Shown here: positions 46,011 to 55,268 of the stretch, piece after piece | How positions within the stretch are numbered: position 1 is the first letter of the stretch | Layout of the letters: the number at the start of each line of letters is the position of its first letter | From: CAVZMO01 sp963776195 | GTDB lineage: Bacteria > Nitrospirota > Thermodesulfovibrionia > Thermodesulfovibrionales > SM23-35 | DNA length: 64,000 nucleotides | Assembly (NCBI GenBank): GCA_963776195.1 | Contig: CAVZMO010000039.1 | Coordinates: 39,939-103,938, forward strand | Direction of reading: 5' to 3' | Program-made: the position numbers and the translations under genes | The notes under the pieces: generated by a model | Told to the model about the DNA's origin: nothing | The model's database searches: none | What the model saw: only the letters and a program-made list of their open reading frames with translations

Positions 46011-46808
46011 ATGGATACATTTAATCATTCAGCATGGGCACAGGAACATTTTTCAAAAAACTATCTCGAAAAAGCTGACATTTATGTCCAAGAACGTAGG
46101 AAGATGATCCGGATCATGTCTTCTTTGTTTTCCTTTTATTTCAGTAAGAAAAGAGATATCCACATTTTGGACTTAGGGTGTGGCGATGGAGTGCTTACAG
46201 AAGAACTGCTCAGAAAGGATGAGACTATCATTTCCACATTGGTTGACGGCTCATGGGATATGCTTCAAAAGGCAAAAGAAAGACTGACGGCGTACTCCGT
46301 GCATTTCATACATGCAAGCTTTAAGGAACTCTTGACAGGCACGGTGTCACTGGGTCATTTTGATCTCTGCGTGTCTTCTCTTGCTATCCACCATCTAGAA
46401 ATGAAAGAGAAGAAAGATCTCTTTCGCTACATCTCCGGACATTTGAATACGGGAGGCCGTTTTGTAAACATTGATGTGGTGCTCTCTCCTTCAGCGGAAC
46501 TTGAAGAATGGTATTTTGCTATCTGGAAAGAATGGATGCAACACATGCAAGATCAGCTCAATTTGAGAGATGAACTCCCTGAAGATATTATATGCCGGTA
46601 TAAGGATTCTTCAAGTATGAACAAGCCCGATACATTAGAGGCTCAATTAGAAGCATTGAGAGAAAGTGGCTTTGGGGCTGTAGATTGTTATTATAAAAAT
46701 GGGATTTTTGCAGTGTTCGGAGGGAAAATAAATTCATATTGTTTTCTTCCTGACCTTCACGCTTCACAAAAAAGTAAGAATGGTGTAGATAAAACTGGAA
46801 ATCTGTAG
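46011..46808 (+). CDS. Class I SAM-dependent methyltransferase
   Basis: This 265-residue protein starts at ATG 46011 after AGAAGGAGC. SAM-binding motif I is HILDLGCGDGVLTEELL (about 50-66), followed by STLVDGSWDML and FDLCVSSLAIHHLE. The substrate cannot be told from sequence. A fragment of a second methyltransferase of different sequence lies just downstream. It is not clearly part of an operon. Confidence 0.88.
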   Translation: MDTFNHSAWAQEHFSKNYLEKADIYVQERRKMIRIMSSLFSFYFSKKRDIHILDLGCGDGVLTEELLRKDETIISTLVDGSWDMLQKAKERLTAYSVHFIHASFKELLTGTVSLGHFDLCVSSLAIHHLEMKEKKDLFRYISGHLNTGGRFVNIDVVLSPSAELEEWYFAIWKEWMQHMQDQLNLRDELPEDIICRYKDSSSMNKPDTLEAQLEALRESGFGAVDCYYKNGIFAVFGGKINSYCFLPDLHASQKSKNGVDKTGNL

Positions 46809-46942
46809 TGGGTATATACGAAACAACAGTTCGTTTAAGTTTACGAAAAAGCTGGTTTATTGGGCACGCTTAGAATTGCAGGCGATGTCGCAGTAACAGC
46901 ACGATGGCGACAATGGCGCGATTTTGACGGAGTCAAACTGAG

Positions 46943-47059
46943 ATGAGCGAGTTCGATAATTTTGCCGATGTATATGAAGATGTTCACGCCGAAAACATTA
47001 AGGGGTCGGGCTTTGGTCCGTCGTATTTTGATGAGATGAAAAATTTTCCGGACAAGTAA
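46943..47059 (+). pseudogene. N-terminal fragment of a second methyltransferase-like gene
   Basis: ATG 46943 opens 38 codons beginning MSEFDNFADVYEDVHAENIK, a typical start of small class I methyltransferases, then ends at a stop just after FDEMKNFPDK. The catalytic domain is missing. The ATG overlaps the stop (ATGA) of another frame (46854-46946, GLLGTLRIAGDVAVTARW...) that looks like the end of another gene. I infer a former two-gene operon mostly lost by deletion, now just before pdxA. Both fragments are too short to identify firmly. Confidence 0.5.
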
Positions 47060-47067
47060 TCTGTACT

Positions 47068-48135
47068 ATGAAGAAACTCGCGATTACCATGGGAGATCCG
47101 GGAGGGGTCGGACCGGAAATAATTCTGAAGGCACTGAACTCTTCTGAAGTGAGAAATTGTTGCGCGCCAATTGTTATCGGCGATGCGGGGATAATTGAAG
47201 AGACATTCAACCTTCTTAAACTTCCTCTGAAAATAAAGATTCTTCAATCACCCGTGGAATCGAGACATAGAAAAGATACCATTGAACTGATTGATCCAGG
47301 TAGAAAGACAATTTCATCTGCTGCTTCACTCCACTTTCCCGCACTCAGGCGGATTCGCCGGGGCAAAGAAAAAGGGGGGCAAGGGGGGATTTTTCGAGGG
47401 GAAATCTTCCCCAAAAGCAAACCGACTACTGCAGGCGGTGAGGCTTGTGTGAGCTATATAAGAAAAGCTGTTGAACTTGCATTGAACAAGCAGGTGGACG
47501 GGATCGTTACGGCTCCGATTTCGAAAGAGGCATTAAAAATGGCCGGATTCGCATGGCCGGGACATACTGAAATGCTTGCCGGGCTCACAAAAACAAAAGA
47601 TTATGCGATGATGCTTGTCGGCGGTCACTTAAGGGTAATCCTTGTCACGATCCATACCGCTTTGAAGAACGTGCCGGGTTTGATTACCAAACAAAGGATA
47701 ATAAAAACAATTCGTTTAGCAAAAAAGGCTTGTGCCATGCTGAAGATCAGGAATCCGAGGATTGCTGTGGCCGGACTGAATCCGCACTCAGGGGAAGCAG
47801 GGATATTCGGCGATGAAGAAATAAAAAAGATAATTCCTGCAATTAAAAGTGTTGCCAAAGAAGGGATTCCCGTTTCGGGCCCATATCCACCGGATACGAT
47901 TTTCCATAAGGCGTATAAAGGAGAAGTTGATATTATCGTTTGTATGTACCATGACCAGGGATTAATCCCGCTAAAGATGATTGCCTTTGACACTGGCGTG
48001 AATGTTACAGTCGGACTGCCGTTTGTCCGCACGTCGCCCGACCACGGCACCGCTTATGATATTGCGTGGAGGGGCGCGGCTAATCCGTCAAGCATGATCG
48101 AGGCTATAAAGCTGGCAGCGAAGCTGAGGGTATGA
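47068..48135 (+). CDS. pdxA: 4-hydroxythreonine-4-phosphate dehydrogenase PdxA, with in-frame repeat insertion
   Basis: This 355-residue protein has MGDPGGVGPEI at the N-terminus, the metal-site segment HTEMLAGL, GLNPHSGEAG and YHDQGLIPLKM. PdxA oxidises 4-phosphohydroxy-L-threonine in vitamin B6 synthesis. Between IELIDPG and AGGEACVSYI about 30 extra residues occur, including RRGKEKGGQGGIFRG, encoded by a G-rich repeat (about 47361-47394). The frame stays open and all catalytic motifs remain. The start has little ribosome-site support. Confidence 0.94.
   Translation: MKKLAITMGDPGGVGPEIILKALNSSEVRNCCAPIVIGDAGIIEETFNLLKLPLKIKILQSPVESRHRKDTIELIDPGRKTISSAASLHFPALRRIRRGKEKGGQGGIFRGEIFPKSKPTTAGGEACVSYIRKAVELALNKQVDGIVTAPISKEALKMAGFAWPGHTEMLAGLTKTKDYAMMLVGGHLRVILVTIHTALKNVPGLITKQRIIKTIRLAKKACAMLKIRNPRIAVAGLNPHSGEAGIFGDEEIKKIIPAIKSVAKEGIPVSGPYPPDTIFHKAYKGEVDIIVCMYHDQGLIPLKMIAFDTGVNVTVGLPFVRTSPDHGTAYDIAWRGAANPSSMIEAIKLAAKLRV
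47361..47394. repeat. Palindromic repeat family D, copy inside pdxA
   Basis: GGCAAAGAAAAAGGGGGGCA then AGGGGGGATTTTT lies within the pdxA coding frame. It shares the GGGGGGCAAGGGGGGATTT core with the elements at 45814 and 49718. Confidence 0.7.
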
Positions 48136-48168
48136 TTGATAAGAAGTTCATTTGTAAAGCTGCGTTGT

Positions 48169-48297
48169 CTGTCATTCCCGCTTGGCGGGAATCTTTCTTC
48201 AGAACAACCTTCTTGCTTCGCCTTTACTAAGGGAGACCGTGAAGGATTCTCGCCTCGGCGAGTCGCCTGAGGTGACCGGCCTGGCCGGAATGGCAAG
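48169..48297. repeat. Intergenic repeat family B, copy 1
   Basis: It begins TGTCATTCCCG next to the short palindrome CCGCTTGGCGGGAATC, contains GATTCTCGCCTCGGCGAGTC and ends GGCCGGAATGGCA. The ends are inverted. A second copy is at 52671-52775. The gap holds no gene. Confidence 0.7.
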
Positions 48298-48319
48298 ATA
48301 TAGCCCGCCTCTTAAAATC

Positions 48320-49228
48320 CTATTTGTTCCCCACAAAAATATCTCTGAATGCTTTGTCTAAAGTGGGATAGGAGAACCGAAAGTTTCTTTCCAACAGTTT
48401 TGACGGCATCATTTTCTGACTGTACAAAACAACATCCGCTGTTTCCTGTAAAAAGAGTTTCAGAAGCCAGCCTGGGAATGGTACAACAAGGGCTTTTTTG
48501 TATTTTGTGAGATGAGCCAGGAAAGCACGAAAACGCATCGGATTCGGAGAGCATGCGTTGATCGGTCCAGCAAGGGTTTCGTCAGTGATCGCCCAATGAT
48601 AGATGCGGATGAGATCGTACATGTGGATCCAGGAAAACCACTGATTGCCGGAGCCGAACAGGAAGGTGAATCTAAAGCGCATCGATTTCAGCATCTGACC
48701 CAAAAGCCCGCCGCCTTTAAGAAGAACCGGTGCTGTTCTTACCTGAACCGAGCGCATTCCAAGTTTTTCAGCCTTTCTTGCCTCTGCTTCCCATGCCACG
48801 CAGACCTCGGCTAAAAAGCCTTGGCCGTGAGGCTCGCCTTCCGATAGGGCGTCTTCTCCCCGGTCTCCATAATATCCGACTGCGGAGGCTGATATGAAGA
48901 CCCTCGGCTTTTGTTTTAGTCGTGCAATATAATCAACAAGGTTTTTGTTGACTTCTATCCGGCTCTGCCGGATCAATTCCATGGCCTTCCTGGTCCATGG
49001 CGTGAAAATATCTTTGCCGCTCAGGTTTACGACCGCTTCCACTCCTTCGAACCATGTTTCTTTAAAGAGTTCCGGTTGAAGCAGATCGACCTCGATAGAC
49101 TGCAGGCCGTGAGAGACAATTCTTGATTTGTTTCTATCGAGGATGATGATTTGATGCCCCTGGTCCAAGAGATGGAGGGTGAGATTCCAGCCGATAAAGC
49201 CTGCTCCGCCGCAGATCAGAATTTTCAT
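48320..49228 (-). CDS. TIGR01777-family NAD(P)-binding epimerase-like protein
   Basis: The ATG at 49228 is preferred over an in-frame TTG three bases upstream; the protein has 302 residues. The Rossmann glycine motif ILICGGAGFIGWNLT is at the N-terminus. SASAVGYYGDRGEDALSE carries the SDR-type Tyr region, and the C-terminal DUF1731 domain is present (KLLERNFRFSYPTLDKAF). This family is common and its substrate unknown; roles in cell division or envelope have been suggested for some members. Confidence 0.9.
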   Translation of the reverse strand: MKILICGGAGFIGWNLTLHLLDQGHQIIILDRNKSRIVSHGLQSIEVDLLQPELFKETWFEGVEAVVNLSGKDIFTPWTRKAMELIRQSRIEVNKNLVDYIARLKQKPRVFISASAVGYYGDRGEDALSEGEPHGQGFLAEVCVAWEAEARKAEKLGMRSVQVRTAPVLLKGGGLLGQMLKSMRFRFTFLFGSGNQWFSWIHMYDLIRIYHWAITDETLAGPINACSPNPMRFRAFLAHLTKYKKALVVPFPGWLLKLFLQETADVVLYSQKMMPSKLLERNFRFSYPTLDKAFRDIFVGNK

Positions 49229-49333
49229 CAAACAAGTATAGCAAGATCAGGGGGTATATTTAAGATCAGGAGGAATTGAAGTGAAGTGCCGGCCTTATAA
49301 GTAGTCATAAATGCATGTTATGATAACGGGGAA

Positions 49334-50218
49334 ATGCCGAAGAAACATTTAGGACAAAATTTCCTCAATAATTCAATGATCATCGAAAGGATCGTTGAAG
49401 CCGCACGGCTTGAACAGTCGGACCTTGTGGTTGAGATTGGCCCCGGTCACGGCAAAATGACGAGGATGCTCTCGGAGAGAGTTGCGAAGGTGCTTGCAAT
49501 TGAACTTGATGAGCATCTGTATGAAAAATTAAAGAGAGAACTTGCAGGATACGGGAATATCGAATTGATACTCGGAGACGCCCTCGATTACCCGTACGAG
49601 GACCTCCCCGGGTTCAAGGTCGTTGCAAATATACCCTATTATATTACGACCCCGATAATTTTCAGATTACTCGAAATGGAGCAAATAGCTGTGGCAAAGG
49701 CACAGGAGACAACCGAAGAAATCCCATTGAATCCCCCTGCAGCCCTCTTTGAAGAAGGTGGGCAAAGGGGGATTCTAAAGCGGGGTGGGGCCGCTTTTCG
49801 GACCAAAAAAAACATCGAGTCCATGACCCTGACTGTCCAGAAGGAGGTTGCGGAACGAATTGTGGCAAAACCGGGGGGGAAGGACTACGGGGTTCTTTCT
49901 ATCATGGTCCAATACCATGCAAAGCCACGCCTGGAATTTATAATTCCAAAGGAGGCATTCAGGCCGGTGCCGAAAGTTGACTCTGCAGTCATACATATCG
50001 AAATCCTGGATAAGCCTTCTGTTGATGTATTGAATGAAGAGATATTTTCGAGGGTTGTAAAAACAGCTTTTTCCCAGAGAAGAAAAATGCTTTCCAACTC
50101 TCTAAAAAGTTTGCGGGAAGATATTAAAGAATGGCTGAGTAGAGCGGGGATAGATCCAAGCAGAAGGCCGGAGACACTGAGCATCGAAGAGTTTGCCAGG
50201 CTCGCCAATATTTTCTAA
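49334..50218 (+). CDS. rsmA: 16S rRNA dimethyladenosine transferase RsmA (KsgA), with in-frame repeat insertion
   Basis: This 294-residue protein has KKHLGQNFLNN, VEIGPGHGKMTRML (SAM motif), NIPYYITTP (the NxPY catalytic motif) and a C-terminal helical domain (FSQRRKMLSNSLK). It dimethylates A1518/A1519 of 16S rRNA during small-subunit maturation. Between IIFRLLE and IESMTLTVQKEV about 35 extra residues occur, including IPLNPPAALFEEGGQRGILK, encoded by a family D repeat (49718-49775). The frame remains open. The gene ends immediately before the convergent ftsH stop. Confidence 0.95.
   Translation: MPKKHLGQNFLNNSMIIERIVEAARLEQSDLVVEIGPGHGKMTRMLSERVAKVLAIELDEHLYEKLKRELAGYGNIELILGDALDYPYEDLPGFKVVANIPYYITTPIIFRLLEMEQIAVAKAQETTEEIPLNPPAALFEEGGQRGILKRGGAAFRTKKNIESMTLTVQKEVAERIVAKPGGKDYGVLSIMVQYHAKPRLEFIIPKEAFRPVPKVDSAVIHIEILDKPSVDVLNEEIFSRVVKTAFSQRRKMLSNSLKSLREDIKEWLSRAGIDPSRRPETLSIEEFARLANIF
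49718..49775. repeat. Palindromic repeat family D, copy inside rsmA
   Basis: GAAATCCCATTGAATCCCCC, TGCAGCCCTCTTTGAAGAAG and GTGGGCAAAGGGGGATT follow one another. The AATCCCCC...GGGGGATT ends are inverted, giving a hairpin whose arms carry the C- and G-rich cores. It is the longest family D copy in the window. Confidence 0.75.
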
Positions 50219-52099
50219 TCATCGCGACTCTTTAATTATCCGGTCTATATCGTCTTTTTCCAAAACTTCTTCTTTTAAGAGTGCTGCGGCCAGATTATCA
50301 AGGGCGGTTCTGTTATTTTTCAAAACCTCCTCTGCTTTCGATTCTGCCTGGGTTATCAACTCACGGATTTCCTGGTCCATGAGCCATGCCATTTGTTCGC
50401 TGTAGCGTTTCGGCAGGGCAAGTTCCCTCCCTAAGAACGGATGTTCTTCACCTCTTCCAAGATTTACAGGGCCGACCTTATCACTCATACCCCACTGGGC
50501 CACCATCTTTTCAGCAAGATTCGTTGCTTCTTTCAAGTCATTCTGTGCGCCGCTGCTTAAATCGTTAAAGACGATCTTCTCGGCTACCCGCCCTGCGAGG
50601 GCGACACCCAGCCTGTTCATAAGATATGTCTTGGGATAATAGTGCCTGTCCTCTTCCGGCAGGAGCTGCGTTACCCCCATGGCCATGCCCCTCGGAACAA
50701 TGCTGACTTTATGTATGGGGTCAGTTCCCGGAAGGTTCCAAGCGACGAGGGCGTGTCCTGCTTCATGGTATGCGGTTATGTTTCTCTCCGTTTCGCTGAT
50801 CGTTTCTTCCCTCACGGAACCCATAAGGATTATATCCCGCGCTTCTTCGAAATCACTCATCTCTATTTTGTCCTTGTTTTTTCTTGTTGCTATGAGCGCT
50901 GCTTCGTTCGTCATATTTTCAAGATCTGCGCCCGTCATGCCGGGAGTCCCCCTCGCCATTTTTTCAAGGTCCACATCGTCCGCCAATATTTTGCTTCTCG
51001 TATGGACATCGAGAATCGCTTTGCGTTCCTTTAATCCAGGCCTGTCAATCACGATATGCCTGTCAAACCGTCCCGGCCTTAAAAGTGCGGGATCGAGAAC
51101 GTCAGGCCTGTTGGTTGCCGCCAAAACAATCACTTCCTCGTGAGGCTCAAATCCGTCCATCTCGCTGAGGATCTGGTTTAATGTCTGCTCCCTCTCATCA
51201 TGCCCGCCTCCGAGGCCCGCCCCCCTTGTGCGCCCCACTGCATCGAGTTCATCGATAAAGATGATGCTGGGATGCGTTTCCCTGGCCTTCTTAAAGAGAT
51301 CTCTGACGCGGGAAGCGCCCACGCCCACGAACATCTCTATGAATTCAGAGGCACTGATACTGTAAAAAGGAACTCCTGCCTCGCCTGCAACTGCGCGGGC
51401 CAGCAACGTTTTTCCGGTCCCGGGAGGTCCGATCAAAAGGACGCCTTTGGGAACATTTGCACCAAGCCTTCTGAATCTGGAGGGGTCTTTCAGATACTCT
51501 ATCGTTTCCCTGAGTTCCTGCTTTACATTTTCCATGCCCGCCACATCTTTAAAGGTTATGTTGATTTTCTTCTTCTCGTCATAGAGTTTAGCCTTGCTTG
51601 CGCCGAAAGTGAAAAGGCCTCCCGGTCCCCCTTGAACCTGTTGCGCGCGCCTCATCAATATTACCCAGAAACCGATGATCAGCACCCAGGGCAATACCCC
51701 GATCAGAATCTGCCAGAGGAAGGATCCCTTTTCAGCCGGCTCCACAGTGACAGCCACTTTCTTCTCCTCAAGCGTTTTAAGGAGACCTTCTCCCTGAAAA
51801 GAAGGCAGAAAAGTCTGAAATATTTTTATTCCCGCAGTCTTTTTCTCGTCCGGCAACTGGATATTGATTTCTTTAATAAACTCTCCGTTCACCTGCAGAT
51901 TCCTTATGGTAACGGATTTAATATTGCCTGCGTTCAGCTGTTCAATGAATTGGCTGTAAGTGATGGGGTATCGTTCAGGACTTCCCAACCTGAAGAATTG
52001 GTTCCACAGATATAAGAAAAGGATCAAGATTAAGACGCTGGAAACAATCCTCCACTGGGTGCTTTTCATTATGTCCATAGGCTTTTTTTCGTCGGCCAT
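50219..52099 (-). CDS. ftsH: ATP-dependent zinc metalloprotease FtsH
   Basis: This 626-residue inner-membrane protease has two membrane helices (about 18-35 and 128-149) with a periplasmic domain between them. The AAA domain has Walker A GPPGTGKT (224-231) and Walker B IDELD (282-286), and the zinc site is HEAGH (445-449). FtsH degrades misfolded membrane proteins and regulatory proteins. It is complete and of normal length, facing rsmA tail to tail with no spacing, and divergent from the YtxH gene. Confidence 0.97.
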   Translation of the reverse strand: MADEKKPMDIMKSTQWRIVSSVLILILFLYLWNQFFRLGSPERYPITYSQFIEQLNAGNIKSVTIRNLQVNGEFIKEINIQLPDEKKTAGIKIFQTFLPSFQGEGLLKTLEEKKVAVTVEPAEKGSFLWQILIGVLPWVLIIGFWVILMRRAQQVQGGPGGLFTFGASKAKLYDEKKKINITFKDVAGMENVKQELRETIEYLKDPSRFRRLGANVPKGVLLIGPPGTGKTLLARAVAGEAGVPFYSISASEFIEMFVGVGASRVRDLFKKARETHPSIIFIDELDAVGRTRGAGLGGGHDEREQTLNQILSEMDGFEPHEEVIVLAATNRPDVLDPALLRPGRFDRHIVIDRPGLKERKAILDVHTRSKILADDVDLEKMARGTPGMTGADLENMTNEAALIATRKNKDKIEMSDFEEARDIILMGSVREETISETERNITAYHEAGHALVAWNLPGTDPIHKVSIVPRGMAMGVTQLLPEEDRHYYPKTYLMNRLGVALAGRVAEKIVFNDLSSGAQNDLKEATNLAEKMVAQWGMSDKVGPVNLGRGEEHPFLGRELALPKRYSEQMAWLMDQEIRELITQAESKAEEVLKNNRTALDNLAAALLKEEVLEKDDIDRIIKESR

Positions 52100-52271
52100 G
52101 CTTAAATATTAACGAAATAGCGCAAAAAAGCAACTCCCCGCCCTGCCGTTCACACGCCCTGCCATTCACATTCTCAATTTTTTAGGTATAATTTATCTGA
52201 GGTGATTCAGCCCTTTGGAATTGCCGCGTTTTAGACATAGATCGAAATATATCCAGAAAGGAGAGATGAAC

Positions 52272-52613
52272 ATGGACGACGATTATAAAAAGATTGCCGG
52301 GGCTTTTTTAGTTGGGGGAGTGGTTGGCGCCGCTGTCGCACTTCTCTATGCACCCAAGTCCGGAAGGGAAACAAGAAAGGATATCGCGAGGACCGCGCGA
52401 AAGATCAAGAAGGAAACAGTGCACGTAGTTGAGGATGCCATAGACAGCATAAATGATTTTGCCGATGATGTGAAAGACAAGGTCTCGGATGTCATCGAGA
52501 AAGGCAAAGATCTGTCTGACGGAGCAAAGAAAGAGATATTAAAAAACCTCGAACAGGGACAGAAGTCTATCGAAAAACAGAGAAAAAGGATAATCGACGC
52601 GCTGGGATTGTAA
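52272..52613 (+). CDS. YtxH-domain protein
   Basis: The ATG at 52272 is eight bases from GGAG; another ATG at 52266 is too close to that site. The 113-residue protein has one membrane helix with GAFLVGGVVGAAVALLYAPKSGRETR, the YtxH signature, followed by a long charged helix that may form a coiled coil. YtxH proteins are often stress-related, but their function is not established. Confidence 0.85.
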   Translation: MDDDYKKIAGAFLVGGVVGAAVALLYAPKSGRETRKDIARTARKIKKETVHVVEDAIDSINDFADDVKDKVSDVIEKGKDLSDGAKKEILKNLEQGQKSIEKQRKRIIDALGL

Positions 52614-52670
52614 GACTTTTTTGATTAATAAAATTTACAACTTTCGTATAACCGACTCCGACGCTGCTTT

Positions 52671-52775
52671 GTCATTCCCTTGAAAGCGGGTCGCTGCAGC
52701 GACTCGCCGAGGCGAGAATCCAGGGAAAACACCGGATTCTCTATGAGTAGTAAACCGGGTCAAGCCCGGAATGAC
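52671..52775. repeat. Intergenic repeat family B, copy 2
   Basis: It starts GTCATTCCCTTGAAAGCGGG and ends AAGCCCGGAATGAC. The interior includes CGACTCGCCGAGGCGAGAAT, the inverse of the GATTCTCGCCTCGGCGAGTC block in copy 1 (48169-48297). No coding content is seen in 52614-52845. Confidence 0.7.
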
Positions 52776-52845
52776 AAAATACGTACAGGATGCGACTTTG
52801 CTTATGACTGTAGAAATAGTCCTTTGCCCGTGTAATACCCTTATT

Positions 52846-55017
52846 TCAGCAGGTTAGCCGTTCTCTCAACAAGGTATGCCTTTTTTGTGGTTTGTTGTTT
52901 TTTATTGCTATTGCCATGGCTTTTTTAGTCCCGACCAAGATTACTAATCTCTTTCCCCTTGTTATGCCTGTATAAAGAAGGTTTCTTTGTAAAAGCATAT
53001 AGTGCTCAGTAAGGATCGGCATAACTACTACGGGGTACTCGCTTCCCTGAGATTTATGAACCGTTACGGCATAAGCCATGACTATTTCATCAAGGTCGGA
53101 ATATTCATAAGAAACGGATCTCCCATCGTAATCCACCGTCACTTCCTGATCTTCCCTGTCAATCCTGATGATCCTTCCAATATCTCCATTGAAAACATCT
53201 TTGTCATAGTTGTTTTTGATCTGCATGACTTTATCGCCGACCTTCAAAACCTTGCCGTTTCTTATAAGCTCATCTTGTGAAGTGTTCAAGTGTTTCTGCA
53301 ACTCTGCGTTGAGATTGGAAGTCCCCACAACACCCCTGTGCATAGGAGTCAAAACCTGAATGTCATTGACCGGATTATAGCCGAACTTCTTCGGTATCTT
53401 CTCCTTGCAGAGCTCAATGATTTTTCCCAATACCTTTTCGGGTTCTTCTATCTCAAAGAAATAGAAGTCCTGGGGATGATCTTTATGATAACTAAAGGTA
53501 GGCATCTGACCGTTGTTTACTCTATGGGCGTTAACTACGATCAGGCTTTCTTTCGCCTGTCTGAAGATCTCTGTGAGTCTCACTGCGGGTATATGCCCCG
53601 ATTCAATAATGTCTTTGAGGACATTGCCGGCGCCGACTGAGGGTAACTGGTCGACATCACCGACAAGAATCAAGGTTGCTCCCCCCGGAACAGACTTCAG
53701 GAAATGATACATAAGAATAGTATCCACCATAGATGTTTCATCAATGACTATCAAATCCGCCTCCAACGGATTGTTTTCATCCCTCTTAAAGCCGCCTTCT
53801 TTCGGACTGCACTCAAGCAGTCGATGAATCGTTTTGGCCTCATGTCCTGTTGCCTCATTCATCCTCTTTGCGGCCCTTCCCGTAGGAGCGGAAAGGAGAA
53901 CCCTTTGACCTGCCCTTTCGTATATTCTTATGATCGAATTGATTATCGTTGTCTTGCCGGTGCCCGGACCTCCTGTGACTACCATGATTTTTTTATCGAT
54001 AGCTTCTTTGACCGCCTGTTTCTGATTTTCAGCGAGGGTCATCTTCAATTCCCCCTGGACCCATTCGATTGCTTTGTCCTTGTCAAAAGACCTCAAGGTT
54101 TTTGGAACCTGTATTAAAGTTTTCAGCTTATCGGCTATCCCGACCTCGGAGACATAGAACCTGGAGAGATAAACCGCTTTGTTGTTTTCTTTTATCTCCT
54201 CTTTGTTCAGGTCTTCAATAACGATCTTTTTGTCCAGGGAAATCTGACCGAATGCTTTCACAATGATCTCTTTGTCGACACCAAGAATTTTTTTGCATTC
54301 CTCTATCAGCGGTCCATATGGATAATAGACATGGCCATCATCGGATAGTTGGTGGAGAACATACAGAATTCCCGCCTCGGCCCTGATCTGGGAGTCTTTG
54401 GAAATACCAAGGTTTTCGGCTATCTTATCCGCCGTGATAAACCCTATGCCGAATATATCGGTTGCGAGCCTGTAGGGGTTTCCCTGAACAACGTTAATGG
54501 ATTCCCTGCCGTACTGTTTGAAAATCTTGGCTCCGTAGGTTGGACTGACGCCATTACCCTGGAGAAAAAGCATGACCTCCCGTATCTCCTTTTGGTCATC
54601 CCATGCTTTCCGTATCATCTCGATTCTTTTTCCCCCGATGCCTTCGACCTCGTGCAGCTTCTGAATATCTGTTTCGATGATGGTAAGGGTCTCCAAGCCG
54701 AATTGCGACACAAGCCTCTTGGCCATGACCGGACCGATGCCTTTGATTAGACCGGAGCCCAGATATCTTTCTATGCCTTTGACCGTTGCAGGGACTACCG
54801 ATTCATAAGATGTTATCTTGAATTGTTCACCAAATTTGGGGTGAAAGTGCCATTGACCCTTCAGTTTCAAAACTTCCCCCGGATTCGCGGAAAAGAGATT
54901 GCCGACTACCGTGACCAAGTCATGCCTGCCTCCTACCCTCACTTTTGCGATTGTATAGCCGCTTTCTTCTTTGTAGTAGGTAATTCTCTCTATCTGTCCT
55001 TTGATTTCTATGAACAT
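52846..55017 (-). CDS. recD2: RecD2-type ATP-dependent DNA helicase
   Basis: This 723-residue SF1B helicase has an N-terminal OB-like region, helix-hairpin-helix elements (about 75-170; GIKGIGPVMAKRLV), Walker A TGGPGTGKTTI (about residue 345), the DETSMVD box and the C-terminal helicase motif VTVHKSQGSEY. RecD2 acts outside the RecBCD complex, on 5'-3' unwinding during repair. No recB or recC is nearby, consistent with RecD2. It is complete. Confidence 0.95.
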   Translation of the reverse strand: MFIEIKGQIERITYYKEESGYTIAKVRVGGRHDLVTVVGNLFSANPGEVLKLKGQWHFHPKFGEQFKITSYESVVPATVKGIERYLGSGLIKGIGPVMAKRLVSQFGLETLTIIETDIQKLHEVEGIGGKRIEMIRKAWDDQKEIREVMLFLQGNGVSPTYGAKIFKQYGRESINVVQGNPYRLATDIFGIGFITADKIAENLGISKDSQIRAEAGILYVLHQLSDDGHVYYPYGPLIEECKKILGVDKEIIVKAFGQISLDKKIVIEDLNKEEIKENNKAVYLSRFYVSEVGIADKLKTLIQVPKTLRSFDKDKAIEWVQGELKMTLAENQKQAVKEAIDKKIMVVTGGPGTGKTTIINSIIRIYERAGQRVLLSAPTGRAAKRMNEATGHEAKTIHRLLECSPKEGGFKRDENNPLEADLIVIDETSMVDTILMYHFLKSVPGGATLILVGDVDQLPSVGAGNVLKDIIESGHIPAVRLTEIFRQAKESLIVVNAHRVNNGQMPTFSYHKDHPQDFYFFEIEEPEKVLGKIIELCKEKIPKKFGYNPVNDIQVLTPMHRGVVGTSNLNAELQKHLNTSQDELIRNGKVLKVGDKVMQIKNNYDKDVFNGDIGRIIRIDREDQEVTVDYDGRSVSYEYSDLDEIVMAYAVTVHKSQGSEYPVVVMPILTEHYMLLQRNLLYTGITRGKRLVILVGTKKAMAIAIKNNKPQKRHTLLRERLTC

Positions 55018-55041
55018 GGCTTTTTAGAGTTCATGCCCTCC

Positions 55042-55061
55042 TGAGATAATATTTTATCTCA
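55042..55061. promoter_or_regulatory. Perfect 8-bp inverted repeat, possible operator
   Basis: TGAGATAA, TATT and TTATCTCA form a perfect palindromic site 25 bases upstream of recD2 and 208 bases upstream of the MFS gene. It could bind a dimeric regulator of either. The remainder of the 251-base gap has no other clear feature. Confidence 0.45.
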
Positions 55062-55268
55062 TAAATCTTACTAAAAAGGATAGTGGGTCTTATGATCTGT
55101 TTTCCCGTTGGATAGGACCATTCTTTGAACACTAAGATGGGCGAGGAATCGTAGAACCTTATGAGGACTAACCGCAGGTGCATATCTTTTTACATTCTAC
55201 GTCATCATAGACCTCATCAATCGCCATGGTTTTTTTGAATTGCAATGACTATATTGTTATAGTTTATC

